Below the pieces are notes generated by a model. The model saw nothing but the letters and a program-made list of their open reading frames with translations. It searched no databases and was not told the origin of the DNA. Positions 34,406 to 44,895 of a stretch of DNA of 64,000 nt are shown here, piece after piece (the first letter of the stretch is position 1; the number at the start of each line of letters is the position of its first letter). The position numbers and the translations under genes were made by a program. This DNA comes from Taudactylus pleione (taxonomy: Eukaryota > Chordata > Amphibia > Anura > Myobatrachidae), in contig JAUIMM010000126.1 in assembly GCA_031769625.1 (NCBI GenBank), positions 10,546,501-10,610,500 of the forward strand, in the 5' to 3' direction.

Positions 34406-35483
34406 CTGAAGAGGAAGACACAAACATTCCCTTTGCTGTTCATTTAACCTTGCACAGACAGCAGCAGCCTTCCACGGATACAGCTCAGAGCGGTTTAGGA
34501 TCCCAGCTCCTCATGATATCCGCTCAGTGCGACTGCAAGGCCAATTCACTAATGGGGAACAGTGATGGATCATCCTGAATGTCTGGGTCTAGTAACCTAA
34601 TAAACCCAAGAGGTAAAGGACACCACTGATGCCAAGCAACTTGATTGTTCCTAGTAACAATAGTTTCCCCGGAGGATGGTGAGAAAATCAGGTGGTCCCC
34701 TTGTCTGTTTCCTAGATGTGGCCGCTACCTCATTCATTTAATTAACCCCCGGAGATCCAGCAAGGGAGCTGCTCTGATTACAGAGTAATGGGTCCATCAG
34801 GCACAATTAGATTCCAAGAGAAACACTACAGTTTGCATGAAAACTATTGCAGTAAACAATTCCTGCTCCTCTTCATTCCACGGTGGCACACTCTTAATTA
34901 ACCATTAGAGAACTGGTGTATTAGGTTTATCCGAATCAGCTCAGTTTTGCGTCTTTAATCATCTCTGTTTTGCGTCTTTCACTATCTTTCTTAACATCGC
35001 CCTAAATGGACATTGTGATTCTAAAGAACTGTAGAAGGCAGCAGCCGACCATTAATTTGTTTGTGAACAAAAAAAATGCTATTCTATTTTACACCCAGCT
35101 TATATCCATTTCATCATACAGGGGTATGGTCTATCTGTATAATATTTATGTGTATGTATTGGTTGTGTTTTGAAAATAATAATATTGTAAATAATTTTAT
35201 TGTTTTTGAAATCTATTATTAGAAATAATTATATTAATATTGAAAAAAATATTAGAAATAATTATATTAATATATTTAATTTTTTTTATAAATAATAATG
35301 TGTTACCATTACTATGAAGCACATTCATATTATTGTTACTATAAACAAATGTGTTTTTCATTTATATTAATTATATAATTACATTGACTAATGTTTTTAA
35401 TTTTATTTATTCTCGGTCATCTGATTCATGGTATTTTATTTACATATTGTATTTGCTATTTAAAAAATCTTTAATTAAAATAC

Positions 35484-35508
35484 ATATATATATATATATA
35501 TATATATG
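35484..35508. repeat. (TA)n microsatellite
   Basis: About 12 TA units, flanked by tacatata and tggatcta. Confidence 0.9.
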
Positions 35509-36733
35509 GATCTACATTCTCCATTCATTCTTAGCAGCTAGTGAATACCTACAGCACTAAAGGGATTAAGGGATAATGGATGTGCATGTTTTAAGAATTA
35601 CAACTGAGCCACTGTTACAGGAGCTGGTGTGTGCACACTGAGAGGACACCCAATAGCCATAAAATCAGCTTTCTGTGTGTGAAGTTGCTCTGACTACAGG
35701 ACAATAGAAGATGAGATTTTTAGTTTGTGTAGCATGCAAAGAGGAGAGGCAGTGACTATACAAGGACGGTGACATGAGTAAGGGAAAGACGTAGTACAAG
35801 CTATGATTACGATTACAGTAGATTTAGATTTAAAGCCCACTATTAACTGCATATCAAATGTAAATGCACTTCCGTCATGTTGGGTAAAGTACATTACACC
35901 TAGCTGGTGCATTTTTTCAATTTGGATCATAACTACTTAATTCCAAATGAACAGTCCTTCTTCAATAACATATGCCTCATTTGTAGCAAAGAACTGAGTG
36001 GATATACTTGCAGGAAAGCCCTAATGATTTAATGTAGGATTTCAGTGGTTGCAATTACAGTGGGCATGGGTTATAGCTGCAGGACCCTTGTATCCTGCAT
36101 TGAATCACATTTCACTATTTAGGGGCAAAGCTACAACTCACTTCAAAATAGGAGGTGGTGCCCCCTTCACAATGTGACCCAATCTTTCCTGCTGCTTATC
36201 TAAACAGTCAGGAGGTGGGGGTGGCATCCTTTGATCCTGGAACTAGAAGTGGTTTTGGCATGGAATCCTCTGTTCATAGCAAAGCACCATACTCCCAGCC
36301 TTATACTGTAATAGCATAGAGGAGCAGCATCTGCCATGGAAGCACCAGCCCTGGGTGTATTTGTCCTTTACAATTTACCTCTCTGGTACCCATGGCTGTT
36401 ACTAATTTTCTATTGCCTCCATCTTTTGTTCGTGAATAGCAAAACGTACCCCTGCACATGAAGCTTTAATAACAGCAAAGAACCTGTAATGCAGGTGCAG
36501 CAGATTTGTACCTAAGGGCCTGATTTGAGGTGGACACTATTGCAGCTGCGTTTTTTGCACAGTCGCAGCTGTGATAATATGCAAATGCTAGTTTCAGCCA
36601 TTCCCTTGTGTACTAGCGTACACCAGACTGTGCAAGCCCTGAAACGCCCGTTTTCATTGCCTGTGGATGATGCAACTTCACCAGTGGTTCTGAACACTCC
36701 ACCATTGGTGCACAATCACATGCACCATCGCCA

Positions 36734-36954
36734 AGTGATGTGCGGTCAGGTGAGGCAGGTGAGGCAGAGCCTTTTCTGTCATACTTCAGTATACTCCAGA
36801 GTTTTCACTATAAAAATGAGAAGAAAAAATTAACAAAAGTATTATAAATATCTTCTTTGTATTATTCTAATAATTTTTATAGCCAAAACTCTGGAGTAAA
36901 AAGTGTATGGTAGGTGAGGTACTGCCTCCCCTGTCTACCTTTTCTGCACATCCC
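36734..36954. mobile_element. Probable 221-bp hAT-type insert
   Basis: It starts agtgatgtgcggtcaggtgaggca. The reverse complement of its end is agggatgtgcagaaaaggtagacaggggaggca, so both ends carry the GATGTGC terminus seen at 8601 and 39800. It contains a perfect inverted pair ctccagagtttt / aaaactctggag around an AT-rich middle. No clean target duplication. Confidence 0.55.
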
Positions 36955-37619
36955 TGATCAAAACACACCAAATTTCTAGCACTATATACTGCTGCACCTT
37001 TGTATAATGCCCACATGAACCCTCGGGTTCAGATATGTATCTGTAAATCTGGCTCTGATACTAGCCAGTGCCTCCCCAGCCATTTACCTCACCGTTTGTC
37101 ACCACCATCGACCCCTGCACCAGCATATGACAAACACAGTATCTCCTTCTGAAATTCATCTGAACATGGTCTCTGTGGCTGAGAACATAGCCGCTTTCAC
37201 TGACACACCAGTGACAGTCCCATAACATTCCCATGAGACAGCCCTTTTCTGCATTCACTTCAGGCCACCTCCAAGTCACCATCCAGGAACGCCCATGGTT
37301 TTGCATTGCTGTTTCGAGATGCGGTCAGGATGCCGGTGGACGATCACGGAGGTCTTTCTCCTCTAATTTTACACCGCTGCTATAACATCAGGATATGCCA
37401 TCTCCTGGTACTGGCTTCACCTTTCACTGAGGTAAAGAGGTGTAACTTTGTAAGGGTCAACCAGTGATACTTAACAACCATCGAAAAGGTTTTCCAACTG
37501 TGGTGTAGATATGATGGCAGACTGGGAGCCAATGCGATTTTTAGTCCCTCCTTCTTAGCAGCCCACTAAGCCCTGCTCTCAACGTTGATAGTCTGCAGTC
37601 CTCTCTGCCCCCCTCAGCA

Positions 37620-38150
37620 TGGGTGATATTCAATAGGTGCAAACCATTGATTGTTAATCATCAATGGTTTAATGCCATTAATGGTATTCACTGATGCCAC
37701 CTTGGATGGTGACCGTCAATAGTTAACCAACCAATGGTATCACTGCAACTTAGACTTGTACTTATGTACGTATTACAGTAGTCAGAGTGATACAGTTCTC
37801 TGTGTGTGATCTGTTAGTGAAGAGAAGAGCAGAGTGATACAGCTCTGTGATTTGTCCTGTCAGAGAAAGATGGGCGAAGTGAGACACACAGCTAAGGTGA
37901 TTCCTGTTAGTGAGAACAGAGAGGGACATCTCAGTAGTGTTGACCATTGATTGATCTGTCATTGAAGGTTGATGGTTTTAAACCATTGGGCATAAGCCCT
38001 CTACGGTAAGCCATCAATGATTTTTGCACATTTGCAGTTGGCACATACGTAAAATGCAGCTGTGATTCACCATCAGCCTCTGCAATTGATAGTATACCAT
38101 TGGCAACTGGTCGTTGATAGTGAAACACTCATCATCGGCATCAGACCATC
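37620..38150. repeat. Repeat rich in ccattgat / atcaatgg modules
   Basis: gaaaccattgattg-like words recur about ten times in both orientations (37650, 37665, 37690, 37940, 37965, 38010, 38100, 38145), with a central tract of gagtgatacag(t/c)tctgtg repeats at 37785-37860. It is probably a MITE or a mosaic; termini are not resolved. Confidence 0.4.
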
Positions 38151-38233
38151 AATTGGCAGGGGATGTAGTCAGGAAGCCGACGACCGAAATGCCAAGTGCC
38201 GACTGCCCGACAGTAAAAGCTCGGCAGGGGATT

Positions 38234-38376
38234 AATGATAGGCGTCGAAATACCGATGGCTATCAATAGCTCCACACTGAAATCCCGATGCCTGGCTTAC
38301 CTAAATGCGGTATGCCAGGCGTCGGGATTTCAGTGTGGAGCTATTGATAGCCATCGGTATTTCGACGCCTATCATT
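38234..38376. repeat. 63-bp near-perfect inverted repeat, 17-nt spacer
   Basis: Arms 38234-38296 and 38314-38376 are reverse complements with one mismatch (T at 38289 against the expected C). The arms begin aatgataggcgtcgaaatac and end ccgacgcctggc. Confidence 0.9.
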
Positions 38377-38404
38377 CATTTTAGGTAAGCCGGGTGTCGG
38401 GAGC

Positions 38405-38700
38405 TCATAGCCACTGGGGGGAGGGTTAAGTTGAGGGACTCCTGGGTGGGACTTAGGGTTAGGCAACCCCCTCGGGAGGGTTAGGCTAGGGGAAGGGGGG
38501 TTAGGGTCAGGCACCACCGGGGGGAGGTTAGGGTTAGGCACCCCACCGGGAGGGTTAGGTTTAGGGTGTGGGAGGGAGGGTTAGGTTTAGGCACCCCTAG
38601 GGGAGGTTAGGGTTAGGCACTAGGGGGGAGGTTAGGGTTAGGCATCCCTAAGGGAGGGTTAGGGGGGGAGAGGGGAGGGTTAGGGTACTTTTATTACCTT
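38405..38700. repeat. Degenerate ggttaggg minisatellite
   Basis: About nine units of (gg)ttagggttaggcacc followed by (a/c)ccgggggga or similar G-runs. The unit is the same as at 24113-24425; the 54240-54420 array is the complement. Confidence 0.8.
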
Positions 38701-39689
38701 AGTCAGGATCTTCATCTGCCGGCCATCCGGCATCGGGATTTCATCTGCTGGGCTTAGGTCCGGTGGTAATACATACTGATTCCATTGGCAACATGGCTAA
38801 TCTAAATTGAAAGTTGAAGGTCCCATAATACTGTAGGTGGAAAGGGGAAATGAGGAAATGCTCTAAAGCAGAAGCTAAGTTGTGATAAAAAATAAGAGAT
38901 GCATACTTATATAAAGCCCTATGAGGAGAACTGCAGAGTGAGAGTGAGAAGCAGCTCTGAGTAACACTTGTGAAGTGTAGTAACTTCATATGAGTTTAGT
39001 GCATGTAAATCAGTGAGAGTCTTATAAAAAAGGGGGAAGCAAAGACTAGGAAGGAGGTATATATATTTTTGGTTTCATTGTCATAACCCAATTACTGTTC
39101 AGTAGTGGAGAAATAAATGTAGAAACATTTCCTTTATCATTTTGCAAGCAAGAAATGTACTGGATGATTTGATTAATAAAGAGAACAACTTACTGTATTT
39201 GCACTGTTCAACCAACACCACGTAACATCACCTGTGTCCACACAAGAAAAAATGTTGCTGTAATACCTGCATGATGGGAGACCACTTAGTCATAAATTGG
39301 TACAGTGCAAAGAGATGCATCAACGAGGAGGTGAACTGTCTACACATGCCCGTCATACCTGCTACACTGTGACCAGGTTTCTGCTATCACATCAGGATAT
39401 TCACAAGTCGCAGCTGCTATTGCATTCACCTCTGAATCAGGCCATAAGTCACACTCATTAAACACTCAAGTCTTGTGCGTGGTCTCAAACATGCCCCTCA
39501 AATGGCTCATTTACACAAAGGGTCATATTTACTCTCTTATACCACAGTGGGTGTTACAAAGTATTTCCCTCTGCTCAACCTTTATCCAGCATATGCAGTT
39601 TAAGTCAAACAAGTATCTGCAGTTTTTCATAGATGTGATGAAACTCATTCACTATAAAATAAATAATCAGAAGAACTGATCTTGACAAA

Positions 39690-39799
39690 GGGCATTTCTA
39701 AACAAAGCCGAGATTTTTGCAGATAAAGTGATTGTTTGCAAATGTGCAAAAGCCACACTGCAACTACATTGTGATTACTCTCGTACATAAGAACTACTG
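39690..39799. mobile_element. Left part of a MITE split by the 39.8-kb hAT element
   Basis: gggcatttctaaacaaa, then gtgattgtttgcaaatgtgcaaaagccacactgc and acattgtgattact, align in order with the left half of the 16432-16966 MITE (gcacatgcgcgaaggcaccactgc, gcattgtgatcaca). The right part resumes at 44437. Confidence 0.6.
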
Positions 39800-40081
39800 T
39801 AGGGATGTGCGCCGACCCCCATGTTTTGGTTTTGGATCTGTATCTCATTCGTGTTTTGGATCTGGATTTGGTTTTACCAAAAAACTGCTAAAATCACATA
39901 ATTTGGGCTTTTTTGTTCCTACAGTATTATTAACATCAAAAACATTAATTTCCACTCGTTTCAAGTCAAGTTTGACCACCTCGCAACTCACAATATAGTT
40001 TTCATCCAGTTTAGGCCCAAAAGTTGCATCAAGCTAGCTGGCTGTTTAAGCTAAGCGGCAGCAGTGGGCAGCACAAACACA

Positions 40082-40600
40082 TGGCAGTTCAACGTGAAAC
40101 GTGGCACATAAGGAAACATATGTTTTCATTAATCAATGTGCCTGAGGGAGATGGAGTATGTATGTAGTTGAAGGCAGGGAAAGGAAGGGTTTATATAGAG
40201 TAAATGTATTTTTATTTTTTGATTCCGAAGCAACTTTATGAGGGAGGAGGGGAGAGCATGGGTGAATAATATGTCCCTTGTTTTTCCCACAAAATCAACT
40301 TGGTGGTTCAGAGTATTTTTTAACAACAGGAGATGTTGTCTGTGTCCATAAATATTTCTGGACATTTTTGCATTCAGTAACCACATGTTAAAGATTGCAG
40401 CAGTTGTGGCAGTTCAACTTCCTACATGGCATATCAGAAAACAAATGGTTTTATTATTCAAGAGTCCTGAGGGAGTTGGACTATGTATGTAGTTAAAGGC
40501 AGGGAAAGGAAGGTTTGATTAGCAGTAAATTTAATTTCCTTTTTTGATTCTAAAGCACATTTATGAGGGAGGAGGGGAGGTATTTAAAAAAAAATACAAA
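40082..40600 (+). repeat. Internal partial tandem duplication in the hAT element
   Basis: 40088-40259 (ggcagttcaacgtgaaac ... gtatgtagttgaaggcaggg ... gagggaggagggga) is repeated at about 40411-40590. Between them, 40295-40420 (aaatcaacttggtggtt, aaatatttctggacattttt, gattgcagcag) is a diverged copy of transposase core sequence at about 41340-41480. A segment holding leader plus a piece of the transposase has therefore been placed upstream of the main core. Confidence 0.75.
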
Positions 40601-40742
40601 AAATAGTTAAATCATTCACATCAGTCCTTGCCCCAGAAGAATCCTTGAGCGCTATGCCTGTTGCTGCTGGGAGTGGATCTTCATACTAGAAGGGAACCAG
40701 AAAGACTACTAACAGTAGTTTAAAAAAAAACTCAGACAATCC

Positions 40743-42255
40743 TTTGCAAGGGGGAGCAAGTATGACAGCAGTCACCCAGTTGCACAGCGATTCACTGACG
40801 CCATAACATCTATGCTGGTTTTAGATGTGCTTCCAATATCTGCCAATAATGCAGTGGGTTTTAGTTTTAGACAGTTAATTGAGGTCCTGTGTTCCCACTA
40901 GCAAATCCCATCTAGATTCCACTTCACTAGAAAAGCAATTCCCAGCCTGTAAAGGGACATTAAAAACATCAATTAGCATCCTCCAAAATTCTATTGTACC
41001 AACTTTCCACTTAGATACAGATATGTGGACAAGCGGAACAGAGCAAACACAAGATTACATGACTGTAACAGCCCACTGGGTGGCTGTATTGCCTTCAGCG
41101 CCACCAACATCAGCAGCATCTAAGAAACAGCAGCTCATTCAGAGGCAGGCTACTCTGTGTATCACCGGTTTCTTTAAGAGGCATACCACTGACAACCTTT
41201 TAGAAAAACTGAGGGAAGTCATTGCAAAATGGCTTACACCGCTTGGACTCTCCTCAGGATTTGTTATTTCTGACAATGCCATCAATACATCAATATTGTG
41301 AGAGCATTACAGCTGGCTGAATTCCAACATGTCCTATGTTTTTCTCACGCAATCAACTTGCTGGTGCAATTTTTTTTTTAAAATGACCGCGCCATGCAGG
41401 AAATGCTTCCTCTGGCCCGAAAAATTTCTGGACATTTTCGCCACTCAGCAGGCACATGTAGAAGATTGCGGCACCTGCAAGAAGTGTTGAATTTGCCCTG
41501 CCACCAGCTGAAGCAAAAGGTAGTTACAAGGTGGAACTCTACCCTTTATATGCTTCAGCAGATAGAGGAACAGCAAATAGCCATCCAAAATTACACGTCG
41601 AACTATGACATAGGAAGAGGAGAGGGAATGCACCTTACTCAAGCTCAGTGGAAAAAAACTTTTGGTGTTGTGCAAAGTGCTGAAACCCTTAGAAGTAGTC
41701 ACCTGTGAAGTGAGTTCAGATGCTGCCAGCTTGAGTCAGGTAATTCACCTAATTAGACGGTCTGAAAAGCAACTTGAGAAACTGAAGGAGGAGCTGAAAT
41801 GAAGCAATTTTGCAAAGTATGTTGGACTTGCAGATCAAGTCCTTTATTCTCTACACCAGGAACCAAGGATTATGAGAACCTTCCAATCAGATCAATACAT
41901 TTTTGTGACCGTGCTTGATCCTAGGTTTAAGTCATACATCGTGTCTTTCTTCCCAATGGACATAGATCTGAAGAGATGCAAAGAGCTCTCGGTAAGCAAA
42001 TTGTCCGCTCAAGTGGCACGTGATGCAGTTATTACTCCTCCTTCAGTTTTTCCAACAAGTGTGGCTGCCAGGGAAAGACTAAACTTTCTCAAAAGGCCCA
42101 CTGGTGATGCAGATGAGTCAACACAACCAAGTTTTGACATCTGGTTGGGTCTAAACAAATTGCCTACAATTAAAATAATGAGAACTCTACCGCGACTCCT
42201 TCTAATATGGTCACCATTCAAAGACTGGTTGAAGACTATTTTTAATGATAGCATC
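40743..42255 (+). pseudogene. hAT transposase catalytic core, degenerate
   Basis: Reading frame by frame: from 40743, KYDSSHPVAQRFTDAITSM, then VGFSFRQLIEVL and IPSRFHF with two in-frame stops; then, in the next frame, HLDTDMWTSG with a likely first catalytic Asp at 41020-41022, DYMTVTAHW, and SGFVISDNA with a likely second Asp at 41272-41274. After a shift come ALQLAEFQHVLCFSHAINL (about 41310-41370), LARKISGHFRHSA, KVVTRWNSTLYML (about 41517-41556) and VTVLDPRFK (about 41897). These are classic landmarks of ZBED/hAT transposases with an RNase-H fold. At least three frameshifts and stops are seen. The C-terminal dimerisation segment with the third acidic residue is not visible. No BED finger precedes it on this strand. 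Confidence 0.85.
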
Positions 42256-42483
42256 CAAATAGGCGTGCCAGACAGTCTGTTGCCTCTGTTAAAGCCAGTT
42301 TGTGCACATAGAGATCATTGCCAGCAATGTCAGTTGCCCATTTATAGCTTGTCTTCTGGGGGCCCAAACAAACCAATTGCTTCATGATTGAGGATATTGT
42401 TGATGAAGGTGTTAGTGGTGAAGATGGCAGGTGCTTGGATCTAGCAGAGAGAAGGGAGCTAGCTGACACCGGACTGCTTGTTG

Positions 42484-42957
42484 CTACTTTTTTAGCCAAA
42501 GTTTCTGAATTTTACAAAAACTTTTTGGATGGATGTGCTGCAGATGACATAACAGGGAGGAGGTTCCTAGATGTTTACAGTCCCTACCTCTACTTACTGA
42601 CTGTACAAAAGGATTGACAATTGTTGTCCGGATTTGGGTAGAAATAATTCCAAACATGAGAAGTGGATTGTATTGTCTTATGTCCAGATATGACAATGGG
42701 CTTTTCCTTATCATGGGCAACAACTATTTCTTCTACTGGTGCCTGATTTACACAAACAACATCCTCATCAATAACATCCTTATTATCATCTGCTACACAA
42801 ATATCCTCCTCATCCTGGTGCACTTCCGCAGAAGCATCTTCAATTTCTTTTCAGCATGTTCAGTTGTACTTACATCATCATAAGAGGCAAAACCACCAGT
42901 CATAAATAAAGGCCAAGGCCTTAGCCTTTCCTTGCCACTTCGTGTGGTGAAAGTCAT
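42484..42957 (-). pseudogene. hAT transposase N-terminus with BED zinc finger, inverted
   Basis: On the minus strand, an ATG at 42957 starts MTFTTRSGKERLRPWPLF. A frameshift near 42850 leads into an acidic segment (EDASAEVHQDEEDICVADD and onward), then SHVWNYFYPNPDNNCQSFC. A second frameshift near 42600 leads to SRGRDCKHLGTSSLLCHLQHIHP. Together these give the BED finger order W-x-x-F, C-x3-C, GxxxKxLxTSSLxxHL, HxxxH. The BED finger is the DNA-binding N-terminus of hAT transposases and should precede the core on the same strand; here it faces it. Further minus-strand coding-like sequence may extend to 42242. Confidence 0.8.
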
Positions 42958-43276
42958 ATTGCCAATTTTATGTCTTTCTGCAGCTAACTTTTCCTTTGAT
43001 GTTTATTTTCTTTACCAATGTAAAAGATTGCTTCTTTGATTTTAGATGCCCTGACTTAAGCCCGGTATACCCTTGGGCATCGGCTTTAGTAGATTATGTA
43101 AATGGACTAGTATTGTCATGACTTTTGGCACTGGCAGCAGCTCCAGCACTAGTATGCGGTTCCTGCTCTACTCACAACTGATTGTTTCCCATATCAACAA
43201 AAATGAATGAAGCAGGGTACAACACACACATACATTTGTACCAATTTTAAATATTACACTGCGGTATCAATGATCT

Positions 43277-43705
43277 ACAGTGTCACAATATTTTTATGAA
43301 TTGACAATGTGCTACCACTACCAGTGTCACAATATTTTTTATGAATACACTGCGCTACCACTTCCAATGCTCAAAATGTGTGTTGAATATTACACTGCAT
43401 TTCCACTTCGTGTCACAATATTTTTTATGAATAAAACACTGTGCTACCACTTACAGTGTAACAATACATGTTGGATATTAGACTTCATTTCCACTTACAG
43501 AGTCACAATATTTTTTATGAATAAAATACTGCGCTACCACTTAGTGTCACAATATTTTTTATGAATACACTGCGCTACCACTTACAGTGTCACAATACGT
43601 GTTGAATATTACACTGCAGTTACACTTACAGTGTCACAATATGTGTATGAATATTACACTGTGCTGCTACATAGTGTCACAATACGTGTATGAATATTAC
43701 ACTGT
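43277..43705. repeat. About 45-bp minisatellite in the hAT element
   Basis: About nine units of acactgcgctaccacttacagtgtcacaatattttttatgaat, with some units carrying acgtgttgaatatt instead of the T-run. It lies between the BED-coding part and the right end. Confidence 0.85.
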
Positions 43706-43809
43706 GGTCTGACCGGCAGTGACACAGTAAAAAAAAAATATCTAATACACTGGGGTGCAATACAAAAAAAAAGATATATTGTTAGCTTTTATTTTTTTTT
43801 ACACTGGGC

Positions 43810-44235
43810 ACCCTTGGATGGCAGAGCACCCCTGAAAGTACACAGCAGCCCCTGCTCCTGGATGGACACAGCAACCCCTGGATGGACACAGCAACCCCTG
43901 GATGGCCACAACAGCCCCTGGATGGACACAGAAACCCCTGGATGGACACAGCAGCCCCTGCCCTGCATAGACACAGCAACCCCTAAGTGGACACAGCAGC
44001 CCCTGCCCTGTATGGACACATCAGCCCCTGGATGGACACAGCAGCCACTGCCCCTGGATGGACACAGCAGCCCCTGGATGGATACATCAGTCCTGCCCTG
44101 GCTGTAAACAGCAACCCCTGGATGGACACAGCAGCCACTGCCCCTGGTTGGACACAGAAACCCCTGATGGACACAGCAGCCCTGCCCTGGACAGACACAG
44201 CACCACTGGACAGAAACAGCACCCCTGGACAGATA
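43810..44235. repeat. 18-21-bp minisatellite, cccctggatggacacagcag
   Basis: About 20 copies of cccctggatggacacagcag with variants (cctgccctgtatggacaca). Several long frames on both strands across it, rich in WMDTA or VHPGV, result from a unit length divisible by three and are not genes. Confidence 0.95.
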
Positions 44236-44436
44236 CAGCCAGAGTGAAATTGCTCTGCTGACCGGGTACCTTGATAGTGTCCAAAACCCGTGAGAATACG
44301 ACAGCAGGATGATGATGTTTTGCCTCATTTTGGGATCCGAGTCAGGCGGGAAAACCCGAGCTGGACTCGGATCCCGGCTCGGATGGCGAAGTTCGGGTGG
44401 GTCTGTTTTCCAGGGAACCGGACCTGCTCATCTCTA

Positions 44437-44810
44437 ATAATAACCACTCACAAGATGAGTGACAGGTAGTCAGCATTTGGGGGTGGGAACGGGGGCTTGG
44501 TTAGAAAAACGCAGGCATGTCGGGTCATTTAAACGCTGTTTCATGTGCGTGCATAAATTAGTCAATGCGATCACCTTCACAACATGAGAGCTCTCTCAGC
44601 ATGTCAGGAGAGCTGCAGTGTTTGCGCTATTCAGATTTGACTTACGAGCTGCATGGCTGCACAGTCTACATCGATGGTACTGATGCTTACATTGTTGCAC
44701 GTCGTTGGATGCATATGAGAAGGCAGTAGTGCTCGGGTAAGCTTTGGAAACAGCATATTTTTGCAGCTGCATTCCATGTACAATCACAGCTACATCTCTG
44801 AATCAGAGCC
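44437..44810. mobile_element. Right part of the MITE split by the hAT element
   Basis: tgacaggtagtcagcatttgggggtgg, then atgtgcgtgcataaattag, then catcgatggtactgatgctta, and the end atctctgaatcagagcc follow the order of the 16432-16966 MITE from its middle to its right end. This defines the insertion point of the 39800-44436 transposon. Confidence 0.6.
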
Positions 44811-44895
44811 AAAGACTTTATGTATAGCAACCCCATTTCACATGTAACACTATTTATGTGTTCACTGGTACAGTATTTGGTTGTCTTCAGGACTT

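Larger units (their letters stand above)
32476..36515. other. Low-repeat stretch with no confirmed gene
   Basis: This 4-kb stretch, especially 33100-35000, lacks the MITE, hAT and LINE signatures dense elsewhere. A weak candidate exon is listed separately. A (TA)n run lies at about 35484-35508, after an AT-rich segment with a duplicated aaatattagaaataattatattaat.. motif (about 35219-35280). Only frames with no recognisable domain are present. Confidence 0.5.
38159..38757. mobile_element. Unclassified repeat with telomere-like core, copy B
   Basis: Begins ggggatgtagtcagg and ends near gggatttcatctgctggg. It has the same architecture as copies at 23969 and 54115. It contains the 63-bp hairpin at 38234-38376, then an irregular array of ggttagggttaggcacc..gggggag units (about 38405-38700). 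Confidence 0.65.
36516..39444. mobile_element. Composite MITE, gggcctgatttgagg ends, heavily interrupted
   Basis: The left end gggcctgatttgaggtggacactattgcagctgcg is matched by the reverse complement of 39400-39444, ggcctgattcagaggtgaatgcaatagcagctgcg. TAA flanks both (36513-36515 and 39445-39447). The host element is probably under 1 kb; the rest is insertions, including a repeat at about 37620-38150 and the telomere-like repeat at 38159-38757. It may alternatively be two neighbouring partial copies. Confidence 0.5.
39800..44436. mobile_element. 4.6-kb degenerate hAT transposon
   Basis: The left terminus tagggatgtgcgcc and the right terminus ggacctgctcatctcta (reverse complement tagagatgagcaggtcc) match the two ends of the 8601-10261 element. 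Inside lie a decayed transposase core on the plus strand (40743-42255), a BED zinc finger N-terminus on the minus strand (42484-42957), an internal tandem duplication (40082-40600) and two minisatellites (43277-43705 and 43810-44235). The flanks aactactg and, 5 bp beyond the right end, aaccactc match at 6 of 8 positions; this is only a candidate duplication. The mixed strand order means the element is rearranged and cannot encode an intact transposase. Confidence 0.8.

Noticed and set aside
42384..42617. Plus-strand 77-codon frame as the transposase C-terminus
   Set aside because: It lacks the expected hAT dimerisation motif and lies antisense to the minus-strand BED coding segment, so it is better explained as a shadow.
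43789..44328. 179-codon minus-strand frame with VHPGV-type repeats
   Set aside because: It runs along an 18-21-bp tandem array whose unit length is near a multiple of three, which keeps several frames open on both strands.
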